Positions 53,384 to 62,232 of a stretch of 64,000 nucleotides of DNA are shown here, one piece after another. Numbering within the stretch: the stretch's first letter is position 1; every line of letters begins with the position of its first letter. The notes below the pieces were generated by a model. The model saw nothing but the letters and a program-made list of their open reading frames with translations. It was not told the origin of the DNA and did no database searches. The DNA lies in assembly GCF_001884065.1 (NCBI RefSeq), contig NZ_MACH01000092.1:248001-312000 (forward strand), given 5' to 3'. Position numbers and translations under genes: made by a program. The DNA comes from Bacillus proteolyticus (GTDB lineage: Bacteria > Bacillota > Bacilli > Bacillales > Bacillaceae_G).

Positions 53384-54229
53384 ATGAATAAAAAAATCGC
53401 GGTTATTACAGGGGCATCAAGTGGATTCGGACTATTAACCACACTTGAACTTGCAAAGAAAGGTTATTTAGTTATCGCTACAATGAGAAACCTTGAAAAG
53501 CAAGTAAACTTACTATCTCAAGCTGCTAAACTCAACTTACAACAAAATATAAAAGTTCAACAATTAGATGTAACAGACCCAAGTTCTATACATAGCTTCC
53601 AATTATTTTTAAAAGAAATAAATAGAGTAGACCTTCTCATTAATAATGCAGGATATGCAAATGGAGGCTTTGTAGAAGAAATTCCAGTAGAGGAATACCG
53701 TAAACAATTTGAAACGAACCTTTTTGGAGCTATATCAATCACTCAGCTTGTATTACCACATATGAGAGAACAGAAAAACGGAAAAATCATTAATATAAGC
53801 AGTATTAGCGGCCAAGTCGGATTCCCGGGTTTATCCCCTTATGTATCTTCAAAATATGCATTAGAAGGCTGGAGTGAATCGCTTCGCTTAGAAGTAAAAC
53901 CTTTCGGAATAGATGTTGCTTTAATCGAACCAGGTTCTTATAACACGAACATATGGGAAGTTGGTAAACAACTAGCTGAAAACCAATCTGATACGACCTC
54001 TCCTTATAAGGAATATATGGATAAAATACAAAAACATATTAATAGTGGCAGCGATACATTTGGTAATCCGATAGATGTTGCCCAAAAAATAGTTAAAATT
54101 GCAGAATCCAAGCGTACTAATCTACGATATCCAATTGGAAAAGGTGTAAAGTTTATGATTTTTGCGAAGAAGATTCTTCCGTGGAAATTGTGGGAATTTC
54201 TTGTTTTGAGGAGTTTTAAGAAGATGTAA
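53384..54229 (+). CDS. Short-chain dehydrogenase/reductase
   Basis: The 281-residue NAD(P)H oxidoreductase has the cofactor motif TGASSGFG, the NNAG motif ('LLINNAGYANGG'), catalytic Ser in 'INISSISGQVGFPG' and YxxxK as 'YVSSKYALEGW'. A C-terminal hydrophobic segment ('FMIFAKKILPWKLWEFLVL') may touch the membrane. The pattern fits retinol-dehydrogenase-like classical SDRs. The start at 53384 matches the family N-terminus but has only a weak upstream site; 53354 is the alternative. Confidence 0.9.
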   Translation: MNKKIAVITGASSGFGLLTTLELAKKGYLVIATMRNLEKQVNLLSQAAKLNLQQNIKVQQLDVTDPSSIHSFQLFLKEINRVDLLINNAGYANGGFVEEIPVEEYRKQFETNLFGAISITQLVLPHMREQKNGKIINISSISGQVGFPGLSPYVSSKYALEGWSESLRLEVKPFGIDVALIEPGSYNTNIWEVGKQLAENQSDTTSPYKEYMDKIQKHINSGSDTFGNPIDVAQKIVKIAESKRTNLRYPIGKGVKFMIFAKKILPWKLWEFLVLRSFKKM

Positions 54230-54231
54230 AT

Positions 54232-54276
54232 AAAAAGAGTAGCTATCAAGATAAGTAATGGTAGCTACTCTTTTTT
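54232..54276. terminator. Bidirectional terminator
   Basis: AAAAAGAGTAGCTA and TAGCTACTCTTTTTT form a stem between the dehydrogenase gene and the converging DUF4181 gene. Confidence 0.88.
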
Positions 54277-54306
54277 GAATTTTTATCATTGTATTTTCCA
54301 ATATCA

Positions 54307-54687
54307 TTATGTCGATATAGGATCAAAATAAAACAAAATCGAAACCATAAAAATAAATATGAAAAATCCAATAATAGAGAGAATATATTCTTTTGTCTCT
54401 CTATTATATTTCCACTCCATCCATATGCGTAATAGGCATGTTGTTCCAAAATAAGTAAGCATAGCAATTCCTATATTAGCATTTTCTGCTTTGAACAGAT
54501 AAATAAAACTTACTATAAGATATACGATAAAAAGACCTATTTCCAATTTTACATGTAGACTATTCACATGCTTATATCCCAAAAAACCACTCTTTGACAT
54601 ATTCAACTTTTTTCTTAAAAATTTTTCTATAAAGTATCCAGCAATAATTAGTCCGATAGCTATAATCCAAATAGTAGAGTTACCCAT
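54307..54687 (-). CDS. DUF4181 membrane protein, copy 1
   Basis: The 126-residue protein has four membrane helices. It has the DUF4181 features 'YFIEKFLRKKLNM', 'GYKHVNSLHVKLE' and 'WMEWKYNRETKEYI'. Function is unknown. A second paralogue lies at 55209-55571, with a Nudix gene between the two. The start follows GGAGGGAAAGTA. It is the last gene of a probable HIT-PP2C-DUF4181-Nudix-DUF4181 unit. Confidence 0.88.
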   Translation of the reverse strand: MGNSTIWIIAIGLIIAGYFIEKFLRKKLNMSKSGFLGYKHVNSLHVKLEIGLFIVYLIVSFIYLFKAENANIGIAMLTYFGTTCLLRIWMEWKYNRETKEYILSIIGFFIFIFMVSILFYFDPIST

Positions 54688-54706
54688 TACTTTCCCTCCT
54701 ATTACT

Positions 54707-55147
54707 TTATTTATTTTTAGAAATAAAGTGGATTATATTACGGTTATTCCCTTCTAAATAACTTACGATTCCTTCAGGATATGTTGGTCTCGTCCTTAAT
54801 TCCTCTATACTTTTCCATATTAATATAATATCCTTATGTTCTTTATGTCTTATTCCATTTCTAACTTTCTCTCGAGCAGTTCCCCAATGCATCAATGTAC
54901 AGTGATGTCCTTTTTCTTTATTCCACTCAAAAATATGTTCATTTACAACAGCTAATTCTTGAACAAAAACTTCTAAATTATATTCTTCCAATAACTCTCG
55001 CATTATTGCTTCTTTTGCTGTTTCACCAAATTCAATAGATCCTCCTGGAAAACGATAAAATGATTCGTTCTCATCACATTGTACAATTACTTTAGAATGA
55101 TCTTCATTTAAAATCATTGCTTCTGCACGTAATCGAGGGCTTTTCAT
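54707..55147 (-). CDS. Nudix hydrolase
   Basis: The 146-residue protein has the Nudix box 'GGSIEFGETAKEAIMRELLE' plus EY, with 'FYRFPGGSIEFGE' ahead of it. The usual final Glu/Gly positions are slightly changed (RELLEEYNL). The substrate is unknown; sequences with an N-terminal 'RLRAEAMILNED' strand are often ADP-ribose or dinucleoside-polyphosphate hydrolases. The start follows AAGGGGAGAGAAGAA. It is flanked on both sides by DUF4181 paralogues. Confidence 0.88.
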   Translation of the reverse strand: MKSPRLRAEAMILNEDHSKVIVQCDENESFYRFPGGSIEFGETAKEAIMRELLEEYNLEVFVQELAVVNEHIFEWNKEKGHHCTLMHWGTAREKVRNGIRHKEHKDIILIWKSIEELRTRPTYPEGIVSYLEGNNRNIIHFISKNK

Positions 55148-55208
55148 TTCTTCTCTCCCCTTAATTGCTCATTATATGACATTGCTATAGGGCTGTAATT
55201 AATACGTA

Positions 55209-55571
55209 TTAAATAAGAAAATATAGAATCATCCCTGTTATCATTAACGATACAGCCCCGCCTAAGGACATCAAAAACTCCCTCGATTCTCTATCATATT
55301 TCCGTTCCATATATGATTCGAAACTATATAACGAAATTAAAAACAGAAAAGGTAGAAAGCCCATGTATAGGGGATTTGAAAGAGAAGAACATATAATCAT
55401 AACCACTATATAAGAAAAAATAATAATTCTGTTTCCCCATTTATGCAGCTTATTTACATATTTATTATTCCATCCTTTTTGTTTCGGTATATTTAGCCAT
55501 TTTCTCACTATATTTTCTAAGACAAATAAGAATATGATCCATAAAACTAATACAATTACTTTCACATGCAA
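55209..55571 (-). CDS. DUF4181 membrane protein, copy 2
   Basis: The 120-residue protein has four membrane helices with 'NIVRKWLNIPKQKGWNNKYV', 'NKLHKWGNRI' and 'SYMERKYDRESREFLMS', matching DUF4181. It shares layout with the copy at 54307-54687 but has diverged well. The start codon TTG at 55571 is uncertain; AAAGGAG lies 12 bases upstream. It begins 17 bases after the PP2C stop. Confidence 0.85.
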   Translation of the reverse strand: MHVKVIVLVLWIIFLFVLENIVRKWLNIPKQKGWNNKYVNKLHKWGNRIIIFSYIVVMIICSSLSNPLYMGFLPFLFLISLYSFESYMERKYDRESREFLMSLGGAVSLMITGMILYFLI

Positions 55572-55588
55572 TAGAGAGATCGTCTCCT

Positions 55589-56431
55589 TTACCTTATCGT
55601 CTGGATTTTCTCCGGCTGATCACTCGGATACGTAGCATTCCTTTTATTTTCAACATCCCAACTAATAATTGTTGCACTATCTCGTCCAAATTGATGATGA
55701 ACGTGTTCTAAAACATTGTGAATATTTTCTTTAAGTGTTTTATTATTTCTATTCATATCACTATACAGATTTCTATGAGTTTCATATCGTCTTTCCCCAC
55801 ACTCTAATACCCCATCTGTGACCATTACAATTCGATTCTTTCCAGTACGTAATTCACGAATTCCTGATGAATAGCATGGAATAGGTAAATCAAATGTATT
55901 TACATTACCAATCCACTCGTAAAAATGGCGTTGATTCAATGTATATTGACCTAATTTATGTAATTCTTCATGGAATACATAAATTAAACAATCTCCTATG
56001 GAAAGCCACCATATATAGTTTTCTTTTCTTACACAGATTAAACAAGCTGTCTCACCTTTAATTTTTTCACATTCTTCTTTAAATGACTGTGATTGAAAAG
56101 TTGTAAGTATATGATTTTCAACAGATCGAAATACTGTATCAATTGATTCATTCATCATTACTTTTATATTTTCATATTCTTTTTCGATTGTATGTACTAC
56201 TAAATCAACACTTTCTGCGCTATTGTGTCCGTCTAATATAACAGCGAATTCCCAGTCACCATTTGACCAAACTAACGCACCATCTTCATTCTTTTTCGCT
56301 CCAGCACTTACATTCCCGCCGTATTTACCAAGTACAATTTCACCGTATTGCTGTACTGAAAATTCCTCTAAACACATTTCCCTACTTCCAACCCATGAAT
56401 ATTTTGTATTATTTGTTGTATGCATACTCAT
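55589..56431 (-). CDS. PP2C-type protein phosphatase-like protein
   Basis: The 280-residue protein resembles PPM/PP2C phosphatases: 'GGNVSAGAKKNEDGALVW' (N-E-D motif), 'EFAVILDGHNSAESVD' (metal-binding DGH), 'WWLSIGDCLIYVF' (GD), 'RIVMVTDGVLE' (DG) and a final 'FGRDSATIISW' (D). These would bind two metal ions for Ser/Thr phosphatase action. No partner kinase is adjacent. It overlaps the HIT gene by 23 bases. Confidence 0.85.
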   Translation of the reverse strand: MSMHTTNNTKYSWVGSREMCLEEFSVQQYGEIVLGKYGGNVSAGAKKNEDGALVWSNGDWEFAVILDGHNSAESVDLVVHTIEKEYENIKVMMNESIDTVFRSVENHILTTFQSQSFKEECEKIKGETACLICVRKENYIWWLSIGDCLIYVFHEELHKLGQYTLNQRHFYEWIGNVNTFDLPIPCYSSGIRELRTGKNRIVMVTDGVLECGERRYETHRNLYSDMNRNNKTLKENIHNVLEHVHHQFGRDSATIISWDVENKRNATYPSDQPEKIQTIR

Positions 56432-56894
56432 TTACCATATACTTTCGTATTCTTTCACATAGTTTTTGTATTTGCTCCGAACCTCCATGCGGTGCACCTG
56501 TCCATCCCGCTACTTCAGTTGGTGACCAAAACTCTTTTGGTGTATTTGGATAACGCGGGATAATGTGCATATGCATATGAGGTACACCATTTCCTGAAAT
56601 GAAGGTATAAATATGTTCTGCACCTTCACTTTCTTTTAACGCTTTACTTACTCTACTAGTTATAAGTCCGAATGCTTTCGCTTCGTCCTCTGTTAATTCA
56701 GCAAGGCCAGGTACATGTCTCTTTATATCGATCATTACATAACCAAGATATGTTTCCTCTCTATCCCAATGGACATGTCCAACGTATATGAGAGCGTCTT
56801 CATAAATAGCACCGCCTGGAACTATAATGTTTCCTTTATGTTTTTCGCAAATGAAGCAGTTTTTTTCTACTTGATTGTTTATTGACATATCCAT
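56409..56894 (-). CDS. HIT-family hydrolase
   Basis: The protein of about 161 residues has the histidine triad HMHMHIIPRY and an N-terminal CFIC...H Cys pair ('KNCFICEKHKGNIIVPGG'). HIT proteins hydrolyse or transfer nucleotides from dinucleotide or nucleotide-conjugate substrates. The start at 56894 is chosen because AAGGA lies five bases before it; the longer frame from 56960 has no site. It is the first gene of the unit that continues into the PP2C gene. Confidence 0.88.
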   Translation of the reverse strand: MDMSINNQVEKNCFICEKHKGNIIVPGGAIYEDALIYVGHVHWDREETYLGYVMIDIKRHVPGLAELTEDEAKAFGLITSRVSKALKESEGAEHIYTFISGNGVPHMHMHIIPRYPNTPKEFWSPTEVAGWTGAPHGGSEQIQKLCERIRKYMVNEYAYNK

Positions 56895-57014
56895 CACCAT
56901 CCTTTTCATATATAATATCATAAAAAAAGGGAAAACAGATTTTATATTCCGAAAATTCAATCCCTTAAACTAGGAATTATCACATCAAATTTCATTTTAA
57001 TAATTTGCAACTCA

Positions 57015-57170
57015 TTATTTTCTCAAAACTGCTATTCCCGCTCCAACTGCAATTCCAATGACAATTCCGATTACTAAATTATCAGTAAATAAACTAGGTA
57101 CTACACCGATTACAATACCTATAGCGATACCGATTGTCATTGCTTCATTTCTTTTTTTATTATTGGCCAT
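57015..57170 (-). CDS. Small glycine-zipper membrane protein
   Basis: The 51-residue protein has two Gly/Ile-rich membrane helices ('MTIGIAIGIVIGVVPSLF' and 'LVIGIVIGIAVGAGIAVL') after a basic start ANNKKRNE. The GxxxG-like spacing suggests tight helix packing. I do not recognise a named function. The start at 57170 follows AGAGGAGATGCTGTT; the frame is open further upstream without a better site. Confidence 0.7.
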   Translation of the reverse strand: MANNKKRNEAMTIGIAIGIVIGVVPSLFTDNLVIGIVIGIAVGAGIAVLRK

Positions 57171-57403
57171 AACAGCATCTCCTCTCATAATTTTTCCCCA
57201 TATAATATCCAATTATATGAACGTTGCTATTTCCTAATATATTTGCTTTCCCCCTTGAAAATTCCCAAAATATGTACTTTATCACTTTTCCATTCCCCCT
57301 ATATATTCCTCTTCATTTGAAAAGATTTTCAAGTCACCATTACATATACATAGGCATTTACTATAAGAAAGATCCGTAATTTATTGAAGGAGGAACGATT
57401 GGA

Positions 57404-57640
57404 ATGCATCCTCATTGGAATCCAAATATAAATCAACAATATGCTTATTCCCCCCATCCAGTAAGAAATACACTGCATTATGATTCTCAATATATGATGC
57501 AGCGCATCGCTAGCCTTGAAAGCCAATTAGCGAAATTAATCTCATTAATCGAAGAAAATAATCAATTAATAAAATCAATGGAGCAACAACAAAATCAAGT
57601 TTGCGCACCAGCTGGCGGTTCTGTTATTGTTCGTATGTAA
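57404..57640 (+). CDS. Uncharacterised 78-residue protein, possibly spore-associated
   Basis: The protein starts with a His/Asn/Tyr-rich stretch (MHPHWNPNINQQYAYSPH), has a coiled-coil middle ('MMQRIASLESQLAKLISLIE') and ends 'QVCAPAGGSVIVRM'. His/Tyr-rich ends and coiled coils are common in spore coat and exosporium proteins, but I do not recognise the family, so a spore role is inference. The start at 57404 follows GAAGGAGGAACG. A terminator follows. Confidence 0.72.
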   Translation: MHPHWNPNINQQYAYSPHPVRNTLHYDSQYMMQRIASLESQLAKLISLIEENNQLIKSMEQQQNQVCAPAGGSVIVRM

Positions 57641-57651
57641 TCTTTTCGAAC

Positions 57652-57690
57652 AAAAAAACACACTTTGTATACTAAAGTGTGTTTTCTTTT
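57652..57690. terminator. Bidirectional terminator
   Basis: AAAACACACTTT and AAAGTGTGTTTT form a perfect stem with runs of A and T, shared by the 78-residue gene and the converging permease gene. Confidence 0.9.
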
Positions 57691-58526
57691 TATCTTCTTT
57701 TTTGATGAAATCCTTGTGTAATGCGGTCTAATATAATCGCGATAACAACAATAGCTAGTCCAGCTTCAAATCCCATTCCGATATTTACTTGTGTAACAGA
57801 ACGGTACACATCTACTCCAAGTCCTGGTGCTCCTACAAGTGATGCTGTAACGACCATTGATAATGAGAGCATAATACTTTGATTTACACCTGCCATAATT
57901 GTTCCAGTTGCAAGTGGTAATTGTACTTTAAATAGCTTTTGTGAAGCTGTTGAACCAAATGCATTCGCTGCTTCAATTAAATCTTCTGGAACTTGTCTAA
58001 TTCCTAGATCAGTAAAACGAATTGTCGGCGGCATTGCAAAAATAACTGAAGCAATAATACCAGGAACAACACCTACTCCGAAAAATGTAATCGCAGGAAT
58101 AAGATATACGAATGCGGGCATTGTTTGCATAAAGTCTAATGTCGGTTTTAGAAATTTTGAGAAACGTTCATTTTGCGATGCTAATATCCCAATTGGAATT
58201 CCGACAATGATTGAAATAATAACAGATGTAAGTACGAGTGCTAATGTTTGCATCGTTTGTGCCCAGTAGTTAATATTTAAAATAAATAATAATCCGATGA
58301 GTGTAAAAATGACTAAAGATGCTTTTCTCGTTGCGTACCAAATGAGGAAACATAAGATAATAATCATCAATATAGCTGGTATTATTGTTAAAAAATTAGT
58401 GAGTAAATCAACGAATCCGCCGATAATATAGGAGAATCCTCGGAATAACCCTTCAAAGTTCTCATATAAACTTGCAACAAATGAATCGACCCATTCTCCT
58501 AATGGAATACGCGGTATACTATTCAT
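57690..58526 (-). CDS. Glycine betaine-type ABC transporter permease (OpuAB-like)
   Basis: The 278-residue inner-membrane subunit has about seven helices and the EAA loop 'EAANAFGSTASQKLFKVQLP' that docks to the ATPase. It imports betaine-like compatible solutes, most likely under osmotic stress. Its start overlaps the end of the ATPase gene by eight bases after GAGGTGAAAGACG. 'FLTIIPAILMIIILCFL' and 'MPAFVYLIPAITFFGVG' are typical of OpuA/ProW. Confidence 0.92.
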   Translation of the reverse strand: MNSIPRIPLGEWVDSFVASLYENFEGLFRGFSYIIGGFVDLLTNFLTIIPAILMIIILCFLIWYATRKASLVIFTLIGLLFILNINYWAQTMQTLALVLTSVIISIIVGIPIGILASQNERFSKFLKPTLDFMQTMPAFVYLIPAITFFGVGVVPGIIASVIFAMPPTIRFTDLGIRQVPEDLIEAANAFGSTASQKLFKVQLPLATGTIMAGVNQSIMLSLSMVVTASLVGAPGLGVDVYRSVTQVNIGMGFEAGLAIVVIAIILDRITQGFHQKRR

Positions 58527-59724
58527 CGTCTTTCACCTCTTCCTCAATGTTACCTGCAAGAGCTTGAATGACACTTTCACGTTTAATAATTCCTCGTAGC
58601 CTTTTCTTCTCATCAATTACTGGTAACGGATATTTCATCTCCGCCATTTTTGCATACGTTTCTTCCAGTAAAGTATCTACATACACATGCGGAATATCGT
58701 TAAGTAATAAATCAGCAATCGGCCACTGTTTTTGCATCGCTTTACTCGCATCATCCGCAGTTAATATACCTAAAAACTCATACTTTTTGTTTACAACATA
58801 TACGGTAGAAACACCTGCATTCCTCATAATTTGAAGTGCTACACGCGGTCCACGATCAATTAATAAAGTCTCCGGTCGTTTTAATATAGACTCCGCCGTA
58901 ATTACTTTTCCTAAATTCACGTCTGCAACGAATTTCTCTACAAACTCATTTGCAGGGCTCATCATAATTTCTTCCGGCGTTCCAATTTGGACAACCTCTC
59001 CATCTTTCATTAACGCGATTCGATCACCAATTCGAAGAGCTTCATCTAAATCATGTGTAATAAAAATGATTGTTTTCTCCATTTTATCTTGAAGTTCTAA
59101 TAACTCATCTTGCATTTCTTTTCGAATAAGTGGATCTAATGCACTAAATGACTCATCCATCAATAAAACATCTGGGTCATTTGTTAACGCCCTTGCGATT
59201 CCAACACGTTGCTGCATACCACCACTAAGTTGACTTGGATAATTATCTTTATGATGGTCAAGTCCGACTAATTTCAAAGATTCTAACGCTTTTTTCTCTC
59301 GCTCTTCTACCGGAACTCCTTGTATTTCCAATCCATATGCAACGTTTTGTAAAACAGTACGATGCGGGAATAGAGCAAACTTCTGAAATACCATGCTCAT
59401 TTTCGTTCTTCTTACTCTTCTTAATTCTTCTTTCCCCATCGTTGCGATGTCTTCACCATCTATATATATATGCCCCGCTGTCGGTTTGATTAATTGATTT
59501 AGCATTCGAACTAGCGTTGATTTCCCGCTACCGGATAAACCCATAATAACGAAAATTTCTCCGGTGTATACTTCAAACGTTGCCTTTTTCACACCAACGT
59601 TCATTCCTGTCTCTTTTAAAATTTCGGATTTGCTTTTTCCTTCTTTTAATAAGGTAAGCGCTTTTTGCGGATGTTTCCCAAATACTTTTGTTACATTTTC
59701 AACACGTACCTTTGTATTATCCAT
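58519..59724 (-). CDS. Glycine betaine-type ABC transporter ATPase with CBS domains (OpuAA-like)
   Basis: The 401-residue ATPase has Walker A 'GLSGSGKSTLVRML', signature 'LSGGMQQRVGIARAL', Walker B 'LLMDESFSALDPL', and an N-terminal extension ('ALTLLKEGKSKSEILKETG') typical of OpuAA/ProV. Two CBS domains follow (about residues 270-395, 'VALQIMRNAGVSTVYVVNKK' and 'MKYPLPVIDEKKRLRGIIKR'), the ionic-strength or nucleotide sensor of these transporters. The start follows AAAAGGAGTAGTGAC. The binding-protein gene lies divergently upstream. Confidence 0.93.
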   Translation of the reverse strand: MDNTKVRVENVTKVFGKHPQKALTLLKEGKSKSEILKETGMNVGVKKATFEVYTGEIFVIMGLSGSGKSTLVRMLNQLIKPTAGHIYIDGEDIATMGKEELRRVRRTKMSMVFQKFALFPHRTVLQNVAYGLEIQGVPVEEREKKALESLKLVGLDHHKDNYPSQLSGGMQQRVGIARALTNDPDVLLMDESFSALDPLIRKEMQDELLELQDKMEKTIIFITHDLDEALRIGDRIALMKDGEVVQIGTPEEIMMSPANEFVEKFVADVNLGKVITAESILKRPETLLIDRGPRVALQIMRNAGVSTVYVVNKKYEFLGILTADDASKAMQKQWPIADLLLNDIPHVYVDTLLEETYAKMAEMKYPLPVIDEKKRLRGIIKRESVIQALAGNIEEEVKDDE

Positions 59725-59895
59725 GTCACTACTCCTTTTCTACCCATCTATTTACATAGTGTTGCGATTTTACAAAGAAATATTACATAAAAATGACATT
59801 CATAAGCTTTCTTTAAAATTCTCGTTTCCGTTCATAATAAGAATGCTTACATATACATTTATTTAAAAAGGCAAACGTGTCTTAGGAGGGTTTCG

Positions 59896-60753
59896 ATGAA
59901 AAAGAAAATATGGCTTATATGCCTTGCATTATTTATTACTATGATTTTCACTTCATGTAATGCAACAAATGCAAATTCGAAAGGAAAAATTAAACTTGGT
60001 GTAACAAGTTGGAAAGAAAATATTGCAACTGCAAACATGTGGAAAGTTTTATTAGAAGAAAAAGGCTATAAAGTTGAGCTCATGTATTTAGAAAAAGCTG
60101 CGATTTGGACTGGTGTTGCTCGTGGTGATGTCGATGCAAATTTAGAAGTATGGCTGCCTGTTACGGATAAACCGCTAAATGCTCGTTATAAAGATGATAT
60201 TGTCTTAAAATCAAAATGGTATGAAGGCACTGGACTAGGTTTAGTCGTCCCTTCTTATATGAAAAATATAAACAGCATAGAAGATTTAAACGCACATAAA
60301 GATGAGCTAGATAATAAAATTGTTGGGATTGAACCAGGTAGTAGCCTTATGAATTTAACGGATAAAGCAATGAAGGCATATGATATCAAATTAAAACTTG
60401 TCCAATCTTCAGAAGCTGCGATGATGAGCGAACTAAAGAAGGCATATACGAAAAAGAAACCAATCGCTGTTACGCTTTGGAATCCTCATTGGGGCTTTTC
60501 AGAATTTGACTTGAAATATTTAAAAGACCCTAAGAAAGTATATGGTGAAAAAGATGACATTTATTACTCAGTTCGTAAAGGTTTCGAAAAAGATCATCCG
60601 GATATTGTGAAATACTTTGATCAATGGAAAATGAACGATGAACAACTAGGTACTTTAATGGTCATGCTAAATAAAACGAAAGATCCGGAAGAAGCCGCGC
60701 GAAAATGGATTAAAAAAAATCAAGCTTTAGTTGATGAATGGGTAAAAGAGTGA
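59896..60753 (+). CDS. Glycine betaine-type substrate-binding lipoprotein (OpuAC-like)
   Basis: The 285-residue lipoprotein has lipobox FTSC near residue 20 and the OpuAC fold: 'IKLGVTSWKENIATANMWKV', then the aromatic-box region 'VDANLEVWLPVTDKP', and 'VTLWNPHWGFSEFDLKYLKD'. It captures betaine-like solutes for the permease. Unlike the usual opuA operon, its gene is divergent from the ATPase and permease genes, with about 170 bases between. The start follows TTAGGAGGG. It has its own terminator. Confidence 0.92.
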   Translation: MKKKIWLICLALFITMIFTSCNATNANSKGKIKLGVTSWKENIATANMWKVLLEEKGYKVELMYLEKAAIWTGVARGDVDANLEVWLPVTDKPLNARYKDDIVLKSKWYEGTGLGLVVPSYMKNINSIEDLNAHKDELDNKIVGIEPGSSLMNLTDKAMKAYDIKLKLVQSSEAAMMSELKKAYTKKKPIAVTLWNPHWGFSEFDLKYLKDPKKVYGEKDDIYYSVRKGFEKDHPDIVKYFDQWKMNDEQLGTLMVMLNKTKDPEEAARKWIKKNQALVDEWVKE

Positions 60754-60758
60754 CAAAA

Positions 60759-60794
60759 ACAGGCTAGGGAATTTATCATATTCTCTAGCCCGTT
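60759..60794. terminator. Terminator between converging genes
   Basis: GGCTAGGGAAT and ATTCTCTAGCC form a stem between the binding-protein gene and clpP. The T tract is GTTTC on the plus strand; on the minus strand a run of T follows at GTTTTTGTC. Confidence 0.75.
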
Positions 60795-60799
60795 TCATG

Positions 60800-61381
60800 T
60801 TATTTTTTCTCAATAACTGCATCAACAATTCCATATTCCTTCGCTTCTACTGCCGTCATAAAATAATCTCTTTCTGTATCATGAGCTACTTTTTCTACTG
60901 GCTGCCCTGTTCGATCAGATATGATTTTGTTAATATCATGTTTTAACTTTAATATTCTTTTTGCTGTAATTTCAATCTCCGTCGCTTGCCCTTTTACACC
61001 GCCAAGTGGCTGATGAATCATAATTTCACTGTTAGGGAGCGCAAATCTTTTTCCCTTTGCGCCAGCTAATAGTAAAAGCGCACCAAATGATGCCGCAAAT
61101 CCCATACAAAGTGTTTGCACATCTGGTTTAATAAGGTTCATCGTATCTAATATTGCAAAACCTGCTGTCGTTGAACCGCCCGGACTATTAATATAAAGGA
61201 ATATGTCTTTCTCTGCATCTTCCGCTTCTAAAAATAATAATTGAGCTACGACACTACTTGCTACTTGATCGTTAATTTCTGAACCAATCATAATAATTCG
61301 GTCTTTTAATAATCTTGAATATATATCATAGGAGCGTTCTCCTAATTTCGTTTGTTCTACAACGTATGGAATTGTATTCAT
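60800..61381 (-). CDS. clpP: ATP-dependent Clp protease proteolytic subunit, second copy
   Basis: The 193-residue serine protease forms the ClpP tetradecamer core that is fed by ClpX or ClpC. The triad is Ser98 ('[16 protein letters not shown]'), His123 ('MIHQPLGG') and Asp172 ('[16 protein letters not shown]'). It differs from the main Bacillus ClpP around the active site ([11 protein letters not shown] rather than MAASMGAFLL), so it is probably the ClpP1-type paralogue of the B. cereus group. It starts 21 bases after an ECF sigma factor gene on the same strand, behind TTGGAGGGA. Confidence 0.93.
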   Translation of the reverse strand: MNTIPYVVEQTKLGERSYDIYSRLLKDRIIMIGSEINDQVASSVVAQLLFLEAEDAEKDIFLYINSPGGSTTAGFAILDTMNLIKPDVQTLCMGFAASFGALLLLAGAKGKRFALPNSEIMIHQPLGGVKGQATEIEITAKRILKLKHDINKIISDRTGQPVEKVAHDTERDYFMTAVEAKEYGIVDAVIEKK

Positions 61382-61402
61382 TTTTTATCCCTCCAATAAT
61401 TG

Positions 61403-62089
61403 TTATGCTACGCAAAGCATACAACTGTAGGAAGAAGGGTTTTTCGCACTAAATAATAAGACTGGCTGTTTAGATGGTAACTTAGTAAAATCTATTGTTG
61501 GAAGAAGCTTTGTTAATAATTCCGGCCTTTCTTCACGAATAGACGATACAACAATTTCAATATCATCTGTGAATTCGACTATCTCAAACCCTTCTTCGCT
61601 TACAGTTTTCAGCCTATTTCTACTCCGAAATAAAGAAGCTTTCACTGCACCTTCCGATACAGAACATACTTTAGCAATATCAGCGATACTATATTGAAAC
61701 ACATCTTTTAATAATAAAATTGCAGATTGCTGTACATTTAATGAAGATAGTACTTTCATTACCATTTCATGCAAATCAGCAATTTTCTCATGTGGTTCTT
61801 CAACAATAATTTGTTCCTTTATTTTTTCATGAACTGATTTCGACTTCATCTGGTCTAACCAACGATTTCTAGCTATTTTATATAGCAGCGTCATACAAAT
61901 ATCTTTATTACCGTATTTATGAAGAACTTTACAAACTGTTTCTTGGGCGAGATCTTCACCGTCCCATTTGTTTTTCGTTAAAAAGGTACAATTCCTTTTT
62001 AACTCTGCATAGTTCTCAGTTAAAAAATTTATATTTGAATGATTCATATCGATATGATTCTTTAAAATCTGAGTTACTTTTGTGCACAA
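61403..62089 (-). CDS. ECF-type sigma factor with C-terminal extension
   Basis: The protein of about 228 residues has sigma-70 region 2 ('DGEDLAQETVCKVLHKYG', 'LLYKIARNRWLDQMKSK') and region 4 ('LKDVFQYSIADIAKVCSVSE', 'GAVKASLFRSRNRLK'). After region 4 a tail of about 60 residues ends in 'SSYSCMLCVA', with a Cys-x-x-Cys that might sense redox or bind metal. No anti-sigma gene is adjacent. A TTG start at 62089 is preferred because AAAGGAG lies eight bases before it. It is followed by clpP in the same unit. Confidence 0.85.
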   Translation of the reverse strand: MCTKVTQILKNHIDMNHSNINFLTENYAELKRNCTFLTKNKWDGEDLAQETVCKVLHKYGNKDICMTLLYKIARNRWLDQMKSKSVHEKIKEQIIVEEPHEKIADLHEMVMKVLSSLNVQQSAILLLKDVFQYSIADIAKVCSVSEGAVKASLFRSRNRLKTVSEEGFEIVEFTDDIEIVVSSIREERPELLTKLLPTIDFTKLPSKQPVLLFSAKNPSSYSCMLCVA

Positions 62090-62232
62090 AATAACCACTC
62101 CTTTTCAGCGCTTACTTAATAAACGATCGATTAAACGAAAAAGTTACGGGGCTTATAAAAAAATAATGTTTATGTTCAATAATTCGCGGTCATAAATATG
62201 TTATGTACAATTTTACGTGAGGAGGAATAAAT

